Assembly (NCBI GenBank): GCA_963929765.1
Contig: CAWVKD010000056.1
Span: 1-64,000, forward strand
Direction of reading: 5' to 3'
From: RGIG529 sp963929765
GTDB lineage: Bacteria; Bacillota; Clostridia; Oscillospirales; Oscillospiraceae
DNA length: 64,000 nt
In this document: in pieces, positions 52,181 to 61,183 of the stretch
How the letters are laid out: every line of letters begins with the position of its first letter
How positions within the stretch are numbered: the stretch's first letter is position 1
The notes under the pieces: generated by a model
Told to the model about the DNA's origin: nothing
The model's input: only the letters and a program-made list of their open reading frames with translations
Database searches by the model: none
Made by a program: the position numbers and the translations under genes

Positions 52181-52241
52181 TGTTTGATTTTGGGAAAAGA
52201 TGTCCCATATATTTGCGATGTTTATAATGGAAAAGCAATTT

Positions 52242-53270
52242 TTAGCTGAATTTATACACCCTTCTTGCCAACCGATAGACAGAAATACATAATTTTCGAC
52301 CCGGAGGTCCAGGTAATCGCATAGGAGCGTTTAAACTCCAATAGCGCAACTTTCGATATAGGGAAGTATCCCGTTCTTTCACATAGTTCCAGAGTTCTTT
52401 CCTTGTTTGCAATGCCTCTCGGCTTCCATCCAACATGAGGAGAATAGAAGAAATTGCCATCATCATAGAAATATACCGGAACATATATTTGGCTAACTTG
52501 GGATATTTCTTTTCTACTTCATGTAAGTCTTGGCAATCCAGAATAATTTTCGTTACTCTAAGTTGCTGGTCAATTCGGGTTAACATCACCTTCTCGTTGA
52601 CCGATTGATCTGATCGACCAATAAAATACCGATAAAGGTCTACGTTCATGTAGTAGATGCTCTCTACATGGGGAAGAGGTTGATAAACGAAAATATTGTC
52701 AACATAGAAAGTATGTTTGGGTAATTCTAGATTGCAATCTCGCAATAGCTGAGTGCGGTAGATGACAGAGTGCATCAGGATGTACTGAGAGATTTTAAAA
52801 TGGCCTACGTCATTCCAAGTAAATACTTGATTTTCTGGCAGCACATTTTTATACTGCATGGTAAAATGTGTGTTATCTTCCATGTGTTCATATACATAAT
52901 TGCAAAGCATTAGATCCAGTGGTTTTTCACCCTGAGATAAGATAGAAAGCTGGTGGAGCACCTGTTTCATTGCGGTTACATCCACCCAATCGTCAGAGTC
53001 TACAACTTTGTAATACATACCTTGAGCGTTTCGGATACCTTGATTAACACCTTCTCCGTGACCGCCGTTTTCCTGATGAATGACCCGGACAATATTGGGG
53101 TATTTGCGGGCATATTCGTCAGCGATTTCTCCTGTATTATCCTTCGAACCGTCGTTTACTAAAATGATTTCAATATCTTCATCTGATCCGCCTTCTAGCA
53201 GCGTGTCGATGCAATGTCTCATGTAAGCTGCAGAATTATAGCAGGGCACTGTGAATGTAATAAGTTTCAT
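52242..53270 (-). CDS. GT2 family glycosyltransferase
   Basis: 342 residues. GT-A fold with FTVPCYNSAAYMRHCIDTLL at the start, IILVNDGSKDNT near 35 and the metal-binding DSDDW near 92; no membrane segments. Start ATG overlaps glf by four bases. Next to UDP-galactopyranose mutase it may be a galactofuranosyltransferase or another step in a surface glycan; acceptor unknown. Confidence 0.88.
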   Translation of the reverse strand: MKLITFTVPCYNSAAYMRHCIDTLLEGGSDEDIEIILVNDGSKDNTGEIADEYARKYPNIVRVIHQENGGHGEGVNQGIRNAQGMYYKVVDSDDWVDVTAMKQVLHQLSILSQGEKPLDLMLCNYVYEHMEDNTHFTMQYKNVLPENQVFTWNDVGHFKISQYILMHSVIYRTQLLRDCNLELPKHTFYVDNIFVYQPLPHVESIYYMNVDLYRYFIGRSDQSVNEKVMLTRIDQQLRVTKIILDCQDLHEVEKKYPKLAKYMFRYISMMMAISSILLMLDGSREALQTRKELWNYVKERDTSLYRKLRYWSLNAPMRLPGPPGRKLCISVYRLARRVYKFS

Positions 53271-54451
53271 ATCGTCCTGGTCTCCTGTTCTTTTAGCAGG
53301 CGATCAGAGAGAGAGAGCGCCTGCGCTACAATGGCGTCCATGTTGTAATACCGATACTCAGCCAATCGGCCCAACAGATAGAGGTTTGGGATTTTTGAGG
53401 CGAGAGCTTGGTACTGTTCGTATAGAGCCAGATTTTTAGGGTTTAAAATAGCATAGTAAGGAATTTCCGTACTTTTTCCAGTATACGCTCTGGAGTACTC
53501 TTTGACAATGGTAGTTTTTCCCTCCATAATTTGTCCTGTGAGGTGCTTAAATTCGGTGATTCGGGTATATGGCTCACTGACGGTGTAATTAACGGTCCCA
53601 TGGGTTTGGTAGAATGTTTGGTAATATGTTTCAAAAACGAAATCTAAGGTTCTATAGGGCAATTGACCAAATACGTGATTAAATAGAGCATCTACAGCAC
53701 CTGTGTAAATAACAGTACCGTAAAAAGGCTTTCCATCCAGCAGGACGGATTCTCCATCAATGGTCAAACGGGTTTTGGCATCGACTCCTGTTTCCACGGT
53801 GATGTTGGGATGATTTAACATAGCCTCAAACAATTTTGTATAGCCTGCCTCCGGCATACCTTGATAGGTATCCTGAAAATATCGGTCATCTCGAGAGAGC
53901 AGGACGGGTACTCGAGCTGTAACAGATGGATCTATTTCATCTGGTGCTGTACCCCATTGCTTTTGGGTATAATATACAAAAACATTTTGATATACATATT
54001 CTGCGAGTGCTTTGAGATCCGGATCAGAACTGTTGCGCAACTCTAAAATGGTTACTTTTTGACCTGCACCATATGTATGGATTAACTTCTGTTCCAGTAG
54101 AGTGGCTTGTGCTGCAGGAAATGCGGCATAGAGAGAGTTGAAGTTAAATGGAATGGGGAGAAGCATGCCGTGTATGGCGCCTACTACTTTATGCTGGTAG
54201 TTGCGCCAACGGGTGAATTGAGACAAGTAATCGTACACCCGTTTGTTATTGGTGTGAAAAATATGGGGGCCGTATTGGTGGACGAACAGGCCGTCTTTAT
54301 GATAGCAATCGTATGCATTGCCGCCGACGTGATCTCGTTGTTCCAAAATGAGTACCTGCTGACCGCCGCGCGAAGCAAGTTCACGCGCAGCGACGGCGCC
54401 TGCAAAGCCGGCGCCGACAACGAGACAGTCAAAGCTGCCTTGATGTTTCAT
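53267..54451 (-). CDS. glf: UDP-galactopyranose mutase
   Basis: Converts UDP-galactopyranose to UDP-galactofuranose using reduced FAD. 394 residues from the ATG at 54451 with AAAGGAAC upstream. FAD-binding VVGAGFAGAVAARELASRGG at the N-terminus, RDHVGGNAYDCY near 40, QYGPHIFHTNNKRVYDYLS near 58 and YYTQKQWGT near 160. The 5' end (about 54361-54430) is markedly more GC-rich than its surroundings. Confidence 0.94.
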   Translation of the reverse strand: MKHQGSFDCLVVGAGFAGAVAARELASRGGQQVLILEQRDHVGGNAYDCYHKDGLFVHQYGPHIFHTNNKRVYDYLSQFTRWRNYQHKVVGAIHGMLLPIPFNFNSLYAAFPAAQATLLEQKLIHTYGAGQKVTILELRNSSDPDLKALAEYVYQNVFVYYTQKQWGTAPDEIDPSVTARVPVLLSRDDRYFQDTYQGMPEAGYTKLFEAMLNHPNITVETGVDAKTRLTIDGESVLLDGKPFYGTVIYTGAVDALFNHVFGQLPYRTLDFVFETYYQTFYQTHGTVNYTVSEPYTRITEFKHLTGQIMEGKTTIVKEYSRAYTGKSTEIPYYAILNPKNLALYEQYQALASKIPNLYLLGRLAEYRYYNMDAIVAQALSLSDRLLKEQETRTI

Positions 54452-54491
54452 AAGTATTCGTTCCTTTCCCTTTTTGGGTATGTTCCCCTTC

Positions 54492-54520
54492 ATTATAGAC
54501 GATATATCTTCAGATTACAA
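54492..54520 (-). promoter_or_regulatory. Promoter of glf
   Basis: Minus-strand TTGTAA and TATAAT with a 17-base spacer, about 45 bases upstream of the glf start. Confidence 0.65.
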
Positions 54521-55001
54521 AACAATTCTTGTTTTTTTATAAAAGATTTGTCACAATATGGGCCAATGATTGAAAAGCAAGAAAGTTAATGTTGTTATGC
54601 TTAGTCTGAGAAACAGCTATAGAACAGAATCTTTGCACCTCATTTTTGCTTTTTAGCTTATTTTTGCGTTTTACATCTTGGAACAAAGCTTTGTAATATT
54701 ACATGGATTCATCTCCAAGAAGTAGTATAGACACTTTCATCAGGTTCCAGGAAAAATATGGAAGAGATGGGTAACTTTGTTTATGGAGGAGAGCCAAAAG
54801 ATTTTTGTCATTAAGAAGGAATGTGAATAACCATAGGAAATGATGAGAAAACAGGGCAAAAGCAGACATTATTCTATAAAAAAGATAATGCACAAACCGG
54901 TTGTTAAACAAAAAAAGAACGCTTTGTAAAAAACTTGGGTATATTATAGTATTTAAGTACCAGAACAGGAAGTAATTTTGTTAGCAATTCCAAAAAAGGT
55001 C
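54521..55001. other. Gene-free AT-rich gap between glf and nfnA
   Basis: About 480 bases. Only short, unsupported frames are present; for example one at 54699-54911 (minus) has no ribosome site and no recognisable content. No repeat, RNA gene or terminator stands out. Confidence 0.4.
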
Positions 55002-55030
55002 TGGACAGAAAATAGAATTAGATGTATAAT
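55002..55030 (+). promoter_or_regulatory. Promoter of nfnAB
   Basis: TGGACA and TATAAT with a 17-base spacer, about 35 bases upstream of nfnA. Confidence 0.65.
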
Positions 55031-55065
55031 AATCGCCATAACAGGGAAAGGGGAGAACCTACCGC

Positions 55066-55911
55066 ATGTATCAAATCGTGACAAAGCGCCGCTTAAACGA
55101 TATCGAAACGCTGATGGAGATCAAAGCTCCGGCAGTAGCGGCCAAAGCAAGGGCGGGGCAGTTTATTATGTTCCGCCTGGATGAGTATGGTGAGCGTGTA
55201 CCGCTAACAATCGCTGGATATGACCGTGAAAAAGGTACAGTAACCATTATTTTTCAGCATATGGGAAAATCCACAAAAATGCTGGCACAAATGGAACAAG
55301 GCGATTATATCGCAGACTTCGTAGGCCCCATGGGGAAACCCACCAACATGGAAGGTGTCAAAAAAGTGATGATTGTTGGTGGTGGTGTGGGCTGCGCCAT
55401 TGGATATCCAATCGCAAAAGAGATGCACGATAAAGGCATTGAAGTCGAAATGATTGCCGGTTTTAAAAACAAAGATATTGTTATCTTGGAAGATGAAATG
55501 AAGGCTGCAACAGACAAGCTGTATCTCATGACCGATGATGGCAGTTATGGAGAAAAAGGCTTTGTAACAGTAAAGCTTCAGGAATTGCTGGAGTCTGGTG
55601 CAAAATACGATGCAGTCTATGCCATTGGTCCGCCAATCATGATGAAGTTTACCTGTGCTACAACAAAACCTTTTGGTGTGAAAACCATTGTAAGTCTCAA
55701 TCCCATTATGGTTGATGCCACTGGCATGTGTGGCGGATGCCGTGTTACTGTAGGCGGGGAAGTGAAATTTGCTTGCGTAGATGGACCGGAATTCGATGGA
55801 CATCAGGTCGACTTTGATGAATTAATGCGCAGAAATGCGTTCTATAAACCAGATGAAGCGAAAGCAAATGAACATATTTGCCGTTTAACAGGAGGTGTGC
55901 GCCATGGCTAA
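55066..55911 (+). CDS. nfnA: NADH-dependent ferredoxin:NADP oxidoreductase, subunit A
   Basis: Small subunit of the electron-bifurcating transhydrogenase Nfn (also called SudB-like). 281 residues. Ferredoxin-reductase fold: FAD region RVPLTIAGYD near 45-55, NAD region VMIVGGGVGCAIGYPIAKE near 100, and a C-terminal 2Fe-2S site in TGMCGGCRVTVGGEVKFAC near 225-245. The sequence is unlike PyrK in lacking pyr neighbours, and it overlaps nfnB by eight bases, which identifies the pair. Confidence 0.92.
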   Translation: MYQIVTKRRLNDIETLMEIKAPAVAAKARAGQFIMFRLDEYGERVPLTIAGYDREKGTVTIIFQHMGKSTKMLAQMEQGDYIADFVGPMGKPTNMEGVKKVMIVGGGVGCAIGYPIAKEMHDKGIEVEMIAGFKNKDIVILEDEMKAATDKLYLMTDDGSYGEKGFVTVKLQELLESGAKYDAVYAIGPPIMMKFTCATTKPFGVKTIVSLNPIMVDATGMCGGCRVTVGGEVKFACVDGPEFDGHQVDFDELMRRNAFYKPDEAKANEHICRLTGGVRHG

Positions 55912-57289
55912 TATGTCTCCCAAAAAGAATCCGATGCCGGAACAGGAGCCGCTGGTTCGCAATAGAAATTTTGATGAAGTTGCAAAGGGTTATACCAAAG
56001 AAATGGCTATAGATGAAGCGACTCGTTGTTTGAACTGCAAGGCAAAGCCATGCGTATCTGGTTGCCCTGTGAATGTTCGTATTCCAGAATTTATTGAACA
56101 AGTTGCTCAAGGTAACTTTGAAGAAGCATACAAAATCATTACATCTACGAATTCTTTGCCAGCAGTTTGTGGCCGTGTATGTCCACAAGAGAATCAGTGT
56201 GAAGGACAATGTGTGCGTGGCAAAAACGGTGAACCGGTAGGAATTGGCCGGTTAGAGCGGTTTGTTGCCGATTGGCATATGGCAAACGGTAACGATCAGA
56301 TTGAGGCACCAAAGAGTAATGGACACAAAGTGGCTGTGATAGGTTCTGGACCGGCAGGTCTCACATGCGCAGGAGATTTGGCAAAAGAAGGGTACGAAGT
56401 CACTATTTTCGAAACATTACATACTGCAGGTGGCGTACTGGTCTATGGTATTCCAGAATTCCGTCTGCCGAAAGCCATTGTTGCCCGGGAAATTGAAAAT
56501 TTGAAGGCAATGGGTGTAAAAGTAGAAACCAATATGGTGGTTGGCAGAACCATTTCTGTGGACGAGCTATTTGAACAAGGGTTTGAAGCTATCTTTATTG
56601 GTTCTGGTGCAGGTTTGCCCCAGTTCTTGCACATTCCTGGTGAGAACTTATTGGGAGTATATTCTGCTAATGAGTACCTTACTAGAATCAATTTGATGAA
56701 AGCATATAAAGAAGAGTACGATACCCCGATTGCAAAGAGCAAGGCAGTTGCTGTCGTAGGCGGCGGCAACGTGGCAATGGATGCTGCTCGTTGTGCGATG
56801 CGTCTGGGTGCAGAGAAGGTATACATTGTATACCGTCGTTCTATAGAAGAACTGCCTGCCAGAGCAGAAGAAGTTCATCATGCCAAGGAAGAGCAGATCG
56901 ATTTCCGCCTGTTGAATAATCCGGTGGCAATTCACGGTGATGAAGATGGCAGAGTCTGCTCTATTGAATGTGTTGAAATGGAATTGGGCGAGCCAGATGC
57001 ATCAGGACGTCGTCGACCCATCGAAAAGAAGGGCTCTAACTTTAAACTGGATGTAGACACTGTCATTATTGCCATTGGTACCAGTCCCAACCCATTGATC
57101 AAATCTACAACAGAGGGTTTGGAAACAAACAAGAAGGGGTGCATTGTGGCAGACGATGAAATGGCAACTTCCCGTCCAGGCGTATTTGCAGGTGGCGATG
57201 CAGTAACGGGTGCAGCTACTGTTATCAAGGCAATGGGCGCTGGTAAAAAGGCAGCAGCTTCTATCCGGGAGTACCTGGCTAAGAAATAA
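55904..57289 (+). CDS. nfnB: NADH-dependent ferredoxin:NADP oxidoreductase, subunit B
   Basis: Large subunit, homologous to the glutamate synthase small subunit. 461 residues from the ATG at 55904, eight bases after AGGAGG. Cys clusters CLNCKAKPCVSGCP near 40 and CGRVCPQENQCEGQC near 90 hold two 4Fe-4S centres. FAD site IGSGPAGLTCAGDLAKEGYE near 145 and NADPH site VVGGGNVAMDAARCAMRLGA near 285. No glutamate synthase large subunit follows, which argues for Nfn rather than GltD. Codon use is typical of a well-expressed gene. Confidence 0.92.
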   Translation: MANMSPKKNPMPEQEPLVRNRNFDEVAKGYTKEMAIDEATRCLNCKAKPCVSGCPVNVRIPEFIEQVAQGNFEEAYKIITSTNSLPAVCGRVCPQENQCEGQCVRGKNGEPVGIGRLERFVADWHMANGNDQIEAPKSNGHKVAVIGSGPAGLTCAGDLAKEGYEVTIFETLHTAGGVLVYGIPEFRLPKAIVAREIENLKAMGVKVETNMVVGRTISVDELFEQGFEAIFIGSGAGLPQFLHIPGENLLGVYSANEYLTRINLMKAYKEEYDTPIAKSKAVAVVGGGNVAMDAARCAMRLGAEKVYIVYRRSIEELPARAEEVHHAKEEQIDFRLLNNPVAIHGDEDGRVCSIECVEMELGEPDASGRRRPIEKKGSNFKLDVDTVIIAIGTSPNPLIKSTTEGLETNKKGCIVADDEMATSRPGVFAGGDAVTGAATVIKAMGAGKKAAASIREYLAKK

Positions 57290-57300
57290 AGGAGTAAGAT

Positions 57301-57552
57301 ATGATTCTTCATTTTAAACCAAGAGGCGTGTGTTCCAGAGAGATGACTGTAGAATGGGAAGACGATACCATTTTATCCGTAGAGATAGAGGGTGGTTGTT
57401 CTGGTAATTTGCAGGGAATTTCCCGCTTGGTTGCAGGAATGAAGATAGATGATGCCATTCAAAAATTAGAAGGAATTCGCTGCGGGGTAAAAAAAACATC
57501 ATGCCCAGACCAGCTTTCCAAAGCGCTGCGAGAAGCGAAAAACCTTAAATGA
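57301..57552 (+). CDS. TSCPD domain protein (TIGR03905-like)
   Basis: 83 residues with KPRGVCSREMTVEWEDD, GGCSGNLQGISRLVAGM and KKTSCPDQLSKAL, which is the TSCPD signature otherwise found at the C-terminus of vitamin-B12-dependent ribonucleotide reductases. Free-standing copies have no known function. 11 bases after nfnB. Confidence 0.85.
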   Translation: MILHFKPRGVCSREMTVEWEDDTILSVEIEGGCSGNLQGISRLVAGMKIDDAIQKLEGIRCGVKKTSCPDQLSKALREAKNLK

Positions 57553-57574
57553 TGGATCTTATTTTAACACGGAT

Positions 57575-57615
57575 GGGCAATTTCGCCTGTGAAGAATACA
57601 CAGGCGAAATTGCCC
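57575..57615 (+). terminator. Terminator after the nfn operon
   Basis: Seventeen-base perfect stem starting GGGCAATTTCGCC with a seven-base loop, followed by CTCTTTTAC. Confidence 0.85.
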
Positions 57616-57640
57616 CTCTTTTACAAATGTGAAGGAGTAC

Positions 57641-57686
57641 GTCTGATTGTCAAAGCAGTTTTGTAAAACTGCTTTGACAATCAGAC
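57641..57686. repeat. Perfect 46-bp palindrome
   Basis: Two 22-base arms that are exact complements around a two-base centre. It lies 25 bases after the preceding terminator and has no T run, so it is not an ordinary terminator. A possible TTG start with its own ribosome site lies within its left arm (57647). Confidence 0.85.
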
Positions 57687-57718
57687 GATGGAGAATGCAA
57701 AAAAGGGGGGACAAGCAT

Positions 57719-58327
57719 TTGGATCTGGACCAAGTAAAGAAAACTATAGGGTATTTTTGCCCTTCATGCAGACAGCCGGTGACATCAACAAAAACGTTGT
57801 TTACACTGATGGCATCTCCTACAAAAATTTCCTGTGATTGTGGCCGCTCCCAGGGAGAACTCACGATAATGGAAGATAAATTTCAATTAACAGTACCATG
57901 TCTCTTTTGTGGAAAAACCCATACAGTTGTAGGCCCTATGGATCATTTTTTAGAAGAGACTTTGGCATTTTCCTGCAAAGCATCTGGTCTTGCATGTTGT
58001 TTTATTGGAGAGGAAAAGAAAGTTTTGACTGCGATGACGCGTTTGCGAGAGACAGTGGAGAAAATGGGGGAGAGACCGAAAGAAAAGGACGCTGCATTTT
58101 TAGATGCTCTGGTGATGGAAGAGGTGCTGGGAGAGCTGAAGGAAATTGCAAAACGAGATGGAATTTCCTGCACTTGCGGTTCCCATCAGTGGAGGATAGA
58201 TGTGAAGTATAGCTCAATCGATCTTATTTGTGCAAATTGTGGAGGAGCTGTGCGGATTCCAGCCGCAACACAAGACGATATTGACGACATTTGTTGTAAG
58301 AACCGAATTTTAATCAAAAAGGTGTAG
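57719..58327 (+). CDS. Multi-zinc-ribbon protein, function unknown
   Basis: 202 residues from the TTG at 57719 with a GGGGGG run upstream. An alternative in-frame TTG at 57647, with AAGGAG nine bases upstream, would add 24 residues encoded through the 46-bp palindrome. Five CxxC or CxC knuckles are spread over the protein: CPSC near 15, CDCG near 41, CLFC near 59, CTCG near 155 and CANCG near 178, separated by a helical middle. This pattern suggests several structural zinc sites. I do not recognise the family. Confidence 0.7.
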   Translation: MDLDQVKKTIGYFCPSCRQPVTSTKTLFTLMASPTKISCDCGRSQGELTIMEDKFQLTVPCLFCGKTHTVVGPMDHFLEETLAFSCKASGLACCFIGEEKKVLTAMTRLRETVEKMGERPKEKDAAFLDALVMEEVLGELKEIAKRDGISCTCGSHQWRIDVKYSSIDLICANCGGAVRIPAATQDDIDDICCKNRILIKKV

Positions 58328-58389
58328 ACAATTTTCAGGGATTGTGATAGGCTTGCGGATAATAAGATAGAGAAGAATGGAGGATTGCT

Positions 58390-59868
58390 ATGGTACCGAT
58401 AGATGCTGGACAAAAATTTGGAAAAGAAGGGCTCACATTTGACGATGTACTGCTGGAGCCGGCAGAAAGTAATGTTGTACCGACAGACATTGATTTGACA
58501 ACGAAATTAACGGATCGAATCACTCTTAATATTCCTGTGATGAGTGCTGCGATGGATACGGTCACGGAATATAGAATGGCAATTGCTGTAGCGCGTGAAG
58601 GCGGCATTGGCGTTATCCATAAGAATATGAGCATAGAAGCTCAAGCAGAACAGGTGGATATGGTTAAGCGTTCGGAAAATGGTGTTATTACCAATCCATT
58701 CTATTTAAATCCAGGACACACTTTGGCAGATGCAGACGAGCTGATGGCCAAGTATCGTATTTCCGGTGTTCCTATTTGTGATAATGGCCGTCTGGTGGGT
58801 ATCATTACCAATCGAGACATGAAATTTGAAGAAGATCTCTCTCGTGCTATTGATGAAGTGATGACAAAAGACAACCTGGTTACCGCCCAGGAAGGAATTA
58901 CGTTAATGGAAGCAAAAGAGATTCTGCGGCGGCACAAGGTAGAAAAACTGCCGATTGTGGATGAAAACTTCCATTTGAAAGGCCTTATCACCATCAAAGA
59001 TATTGAAAAAGCAGTTATGTACCCCAACTCTGCAAGAGATGAAAAAGGGCGGCTGTTGGTAGCTGCTGCGATTGGTGTCACATCAGACGTAATGCAGCGA
59101 GCAGGCGCTCTTCTGGATGCTGGTGCGGATGTACTGGTTCTGGACTCTGCACATGGTCATTCTCAGAACATCATTAGCTGTGTGAGAAAGTTGAAGGCAG
59201 AATACCCCAAGCTTCAATTGGTAGCAGGTAATATTGCAACAGCAGAAGGCGCTAGAGCATTGATCGAGGCAGGAGCAGATTGTGTTAAAGTAGGAATCGG
59301 TCCTGGTTCTATCTGCACCACTCGTGTGGTAGCAGGAATCGGTGTTCCACAGGTCACGGCGATTTATGATGCTGCTGTAGTGGCAAACCAATATGGCATC
59401 CCGGTTATTGCGGATGGTGGTATTAAATATTCTGGTGATATTACAAAAGCCATTGCTGCTGGTGCCAATGTGGTTATGGCAGGTTCCCTTTTGGCTGGCT
59501 GCGAAGAGAGCCCGGGTGACACAGAAGTGTTCCAAGGGAGACAATTTAAAGTATATCGTGGCATGGGAAGCCTTGCTGCTATGAATAAGGGAAGCAAGGA
59601 TCGCTATTTCCAGGAAAATGCATCTAAATTGGTACCGGAAGGAGTAGAAGGACGCGTTCCTTACCGTGGTCCTGTGTCTGAAACGATCTATCAATTGATG
59701 GGCGGTTTACGTTCCGGCATGGGATACTGCGGGACTGCTACTATCTTTGACTTACAAAAGAATGGAAAGTTCATACGCATTACTGGTGCTGGTTTAAAAG
59801 AAAGTCATCCTCATGATATTTATATTACAAAGGAAGCACCCAACTACACTATGAATCCGCAAGGTTAA
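58390..59868 (+). CDS. guaB: IMP dehydrogenase
   Basis: NAD-dependent oxidation of IMP to XMP, the committed step to GTP. 492 residues. Barrel start LTFDDVLLEPAESNVVP, two CBS domains in the insert at about 95-215, catalytic loop GIGPGSICTTRVVAGIG with C309, and DGGIKYSGDITKAIAAGA near 340. ATG with GGAGGATTG. A strong terminator follows. Confidence 0.97.
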   Translation: MVPIDAGQKFGKEGLTFDDVLLEPAESNVVPTDIDLTTKLTDRITLNIPVMSAAMDTVTEYRMAIAVAREGGIGVIHKNMSIEAQAEQVDMVKRSENGVITNPFYLNPGHTLADADELMAKYRISGVPICDNGRLVGIITNRDMKFEEDLSRAIDEVMTKDNLVTAQEGITLMEAKEILRRHKVEKLPIVDENFHLKGLITIKDIEKAVMYPNSARDEKGRLLVAAAIGVTSDVMQRAGALLDAGADVLVLDSAHGHSQNIISCVRKLKAEYPKLQLVAGNIATAEGARALIEAGADCVKVGIGPGSICTTRVVAGIGVPQVTAIYDAAVVANQYGIPVIADGGIKYSGDITKAIAAGANVVMAGSLLAGCEESPGDTEVFQGRQFKVYRGMGSLAAMNKGSKDRYFQENASKLVPEGVEGRVPYRGPVSETIYQLMGGLRSGMGYCGTATIFDLQKNGKFIRITGAGLKESHPHDIYITKEAPNYTMNPQG

Positions 59869-59871
59869 AAT

Positions 59872-59908
59872 ATTCCGCCCTGTGCTATCAATCAGCACAG
59901 GGCGGAAT
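59872..59908. terminator. Bidirectional terminator between guaB and the sirtuin gene
   Basis: Fifteen-base perfect stem ATTCCGCCCTGTGCT with a seven-base loop, followed by GTTTTTTATTT on the plus strand and an AT-rich run on the minus strand. Confidence 0.92.
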
Positions 59909-59939
59909 GTTTTTTATTTATAGAAGAGCCTCTGAGTTA

Positions 59940-60662
59940 TTAAACCACGATTTGAGAGAGTACTTCCCCGATGGGTTGGTTGATAGAAAGAGCTGCACTT
60001 TTATCATAATCGGTAGCCGCTTTATTGATGACAACAAGTTTATCACCAGTAAAATACCGAACCAGACCAGCGGCAGGGTAGACAACCAGAGATGTTCCAC
60101 CGATAATAAGCATATCAGCGTTGGCGATAGCTTCGGCAGATGCATTCATAACGCTCATATCAAGAGGCTCTTCATACAGAACCACATCTGGTTTCACAAT
60201 GCCGGAACAGGCTGTACAATGGGGCACACCTTCTTGCGACATAACAAAGTCCAAATCATAAAAACGACCACAGTCCATGCAATGATTACGATAAACAGAA
60301 CCATGAAGTTCCAGTACGTGTTTGGCACCACCCATTTGATGGAGATTGTCAATATTCTGCGTGATAATGGCTTGTAATTTGCCTGCTTGTTCCAGTTCAG
60401 CTAATTTTAAATGGGCAGCATTTGGTTTTGCCGTCCGGCAAACCATCTTTTGACGATAAAAATCAAAAAATTCCTGTGTATGTTTCAAGAAAAAGGTGTG
60501 GCTTAGCATTGTTTCCGGTGGATATTGAAATTGCTGGTGGTAAAGGCCATCAACGCTGCGAAAATCGGGGATGCCGCTTTCGGTTGAGACACCGGCACCG
60601 CCAAAAAAAACAATATTTTTACTTTCATTGATCATCTGCTGTAAAGCTGCGATCTGGTCCAT
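59940..60662 (-). CDS. cobB: NAD-dependent protein deacylase (sirtuin)
   Basis: Removes acetyl or other acyl groups from lysines using NAD. 240 residues. GAGVSTESGIPDFRS near 22, TQNIDNLHQMGG near 100, the catalytic His in ELHGSVYRNHC near 118, zinc Cys pairs CMDC and CTAC, and the late GTSLVVYPAAGL. ATG with GAAGGAGG. Transcribed alone. Confidence 0.95.
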   Translation of the reverse strand: MDQIAALQQMINESKNIVFFGGAGVSTESGIPDFRSVDGLYHQQFQYPPETMLSHTFFLKHTQEFFDFYRQKMVCRTAKPNAAHLKLAELEQAGKLQAIITQNIDNLHQMGGAKHVLELHGSVYRNHCMDCGRFYDLDFVMSQEGVPHCTACSGIVKPDVVLYEEPLDMSVMNASAEAIANADMLIIGGTSLVVYPAAGLVRYFTGDKLVVINKAATDYDKSAALSINQPIGEVLSQIVV

Positions 60663-60776
60663 GAAAATCCTCCTTCACCTTTTTTCTTCAGTATATCACA
60701 AAAGATAAAACAGTGAAAAGAAATTTGTTCATTGTTACTGGACGTAGTTTTGGAGTTGAATATCTTTTTGCAAAAA

Positions 60777-60806
60777 AAATCTCCGCCAGAAACCTGGCGG
60801 AGATTT
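60777..60806 (-). terminator. Terminator after tRNA-Thr
   Basis: Twelve-base stem AATCTCCGCCAG and its complement with a four-base loop, followed on the minus strand by eight T. It directly abuts the CCA end. Confidence 0.92.
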
Positions 60807-60882
60807 TGGAGCTGGAAACGTGACTTGAACACGCGACCTGCTGATTACGAATCAGCTGCTCTACCGACTGAGCTATTCCAGC
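60807..60882 (-). tRNA. tRNA-Thr (anticodon CGT)
   Basis: Complete 76-nt cloverleaf with encoded CCA. Acceptor GCTGGAA/TTCCAGC, anticodon stem GCTGA/TCAGC enclosing TTCGTAA, giving anticodon CGT; T-loop GTTCAAGTC. Lone tRNA with own promoter and terminator. Confidence 0.95.
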
Positions 60883-60926
60883 GAAAAAATAATACCAATC
60901 TCTACATTATATCAAACGTACTCCTT

Positions 60927-60956
60927 ATTATACTTGAATCTGTGTAGATTTGTCAA
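60927..60956 (-). promoter_or_regulatory. Promoter of tRNA-Thr
   Basis: Minus-strand TTGACA and TATAAT with an 18-base spacer. The rest of the gap 60957-61183 holds no gene; an imperfect hairpin at about 61099-61134 may terminate metF. Confidence 0.7.
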
Positions 60957-61183
60957 CCACTTCATCATGATGCTTGACTTACTTTGTGAATGTTGGTTTC
61001 GATGATTTTTTTGCGGCAGTTATGAGGTGATAAGCAGAAAACGTTTGGTGCTTTTCTAAATGGGAATTTTATCGAAAAAGAGACCCTTGAATGTCCCCAG
61101 AAAGAATTGGTATTAAAATCCTTTCCGGGGATAAGGGAGTTCATTTGTTTATAATTGTTCCTAACAGCAAAAGACCATTTTTA

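Noticed and set aside
54699..54911. 70-residue reading frame in the glf-nfnA gap
   Set aside because: No ribosome-binding site, no recognisable content, and the sequence is generic AT-rich spacer.
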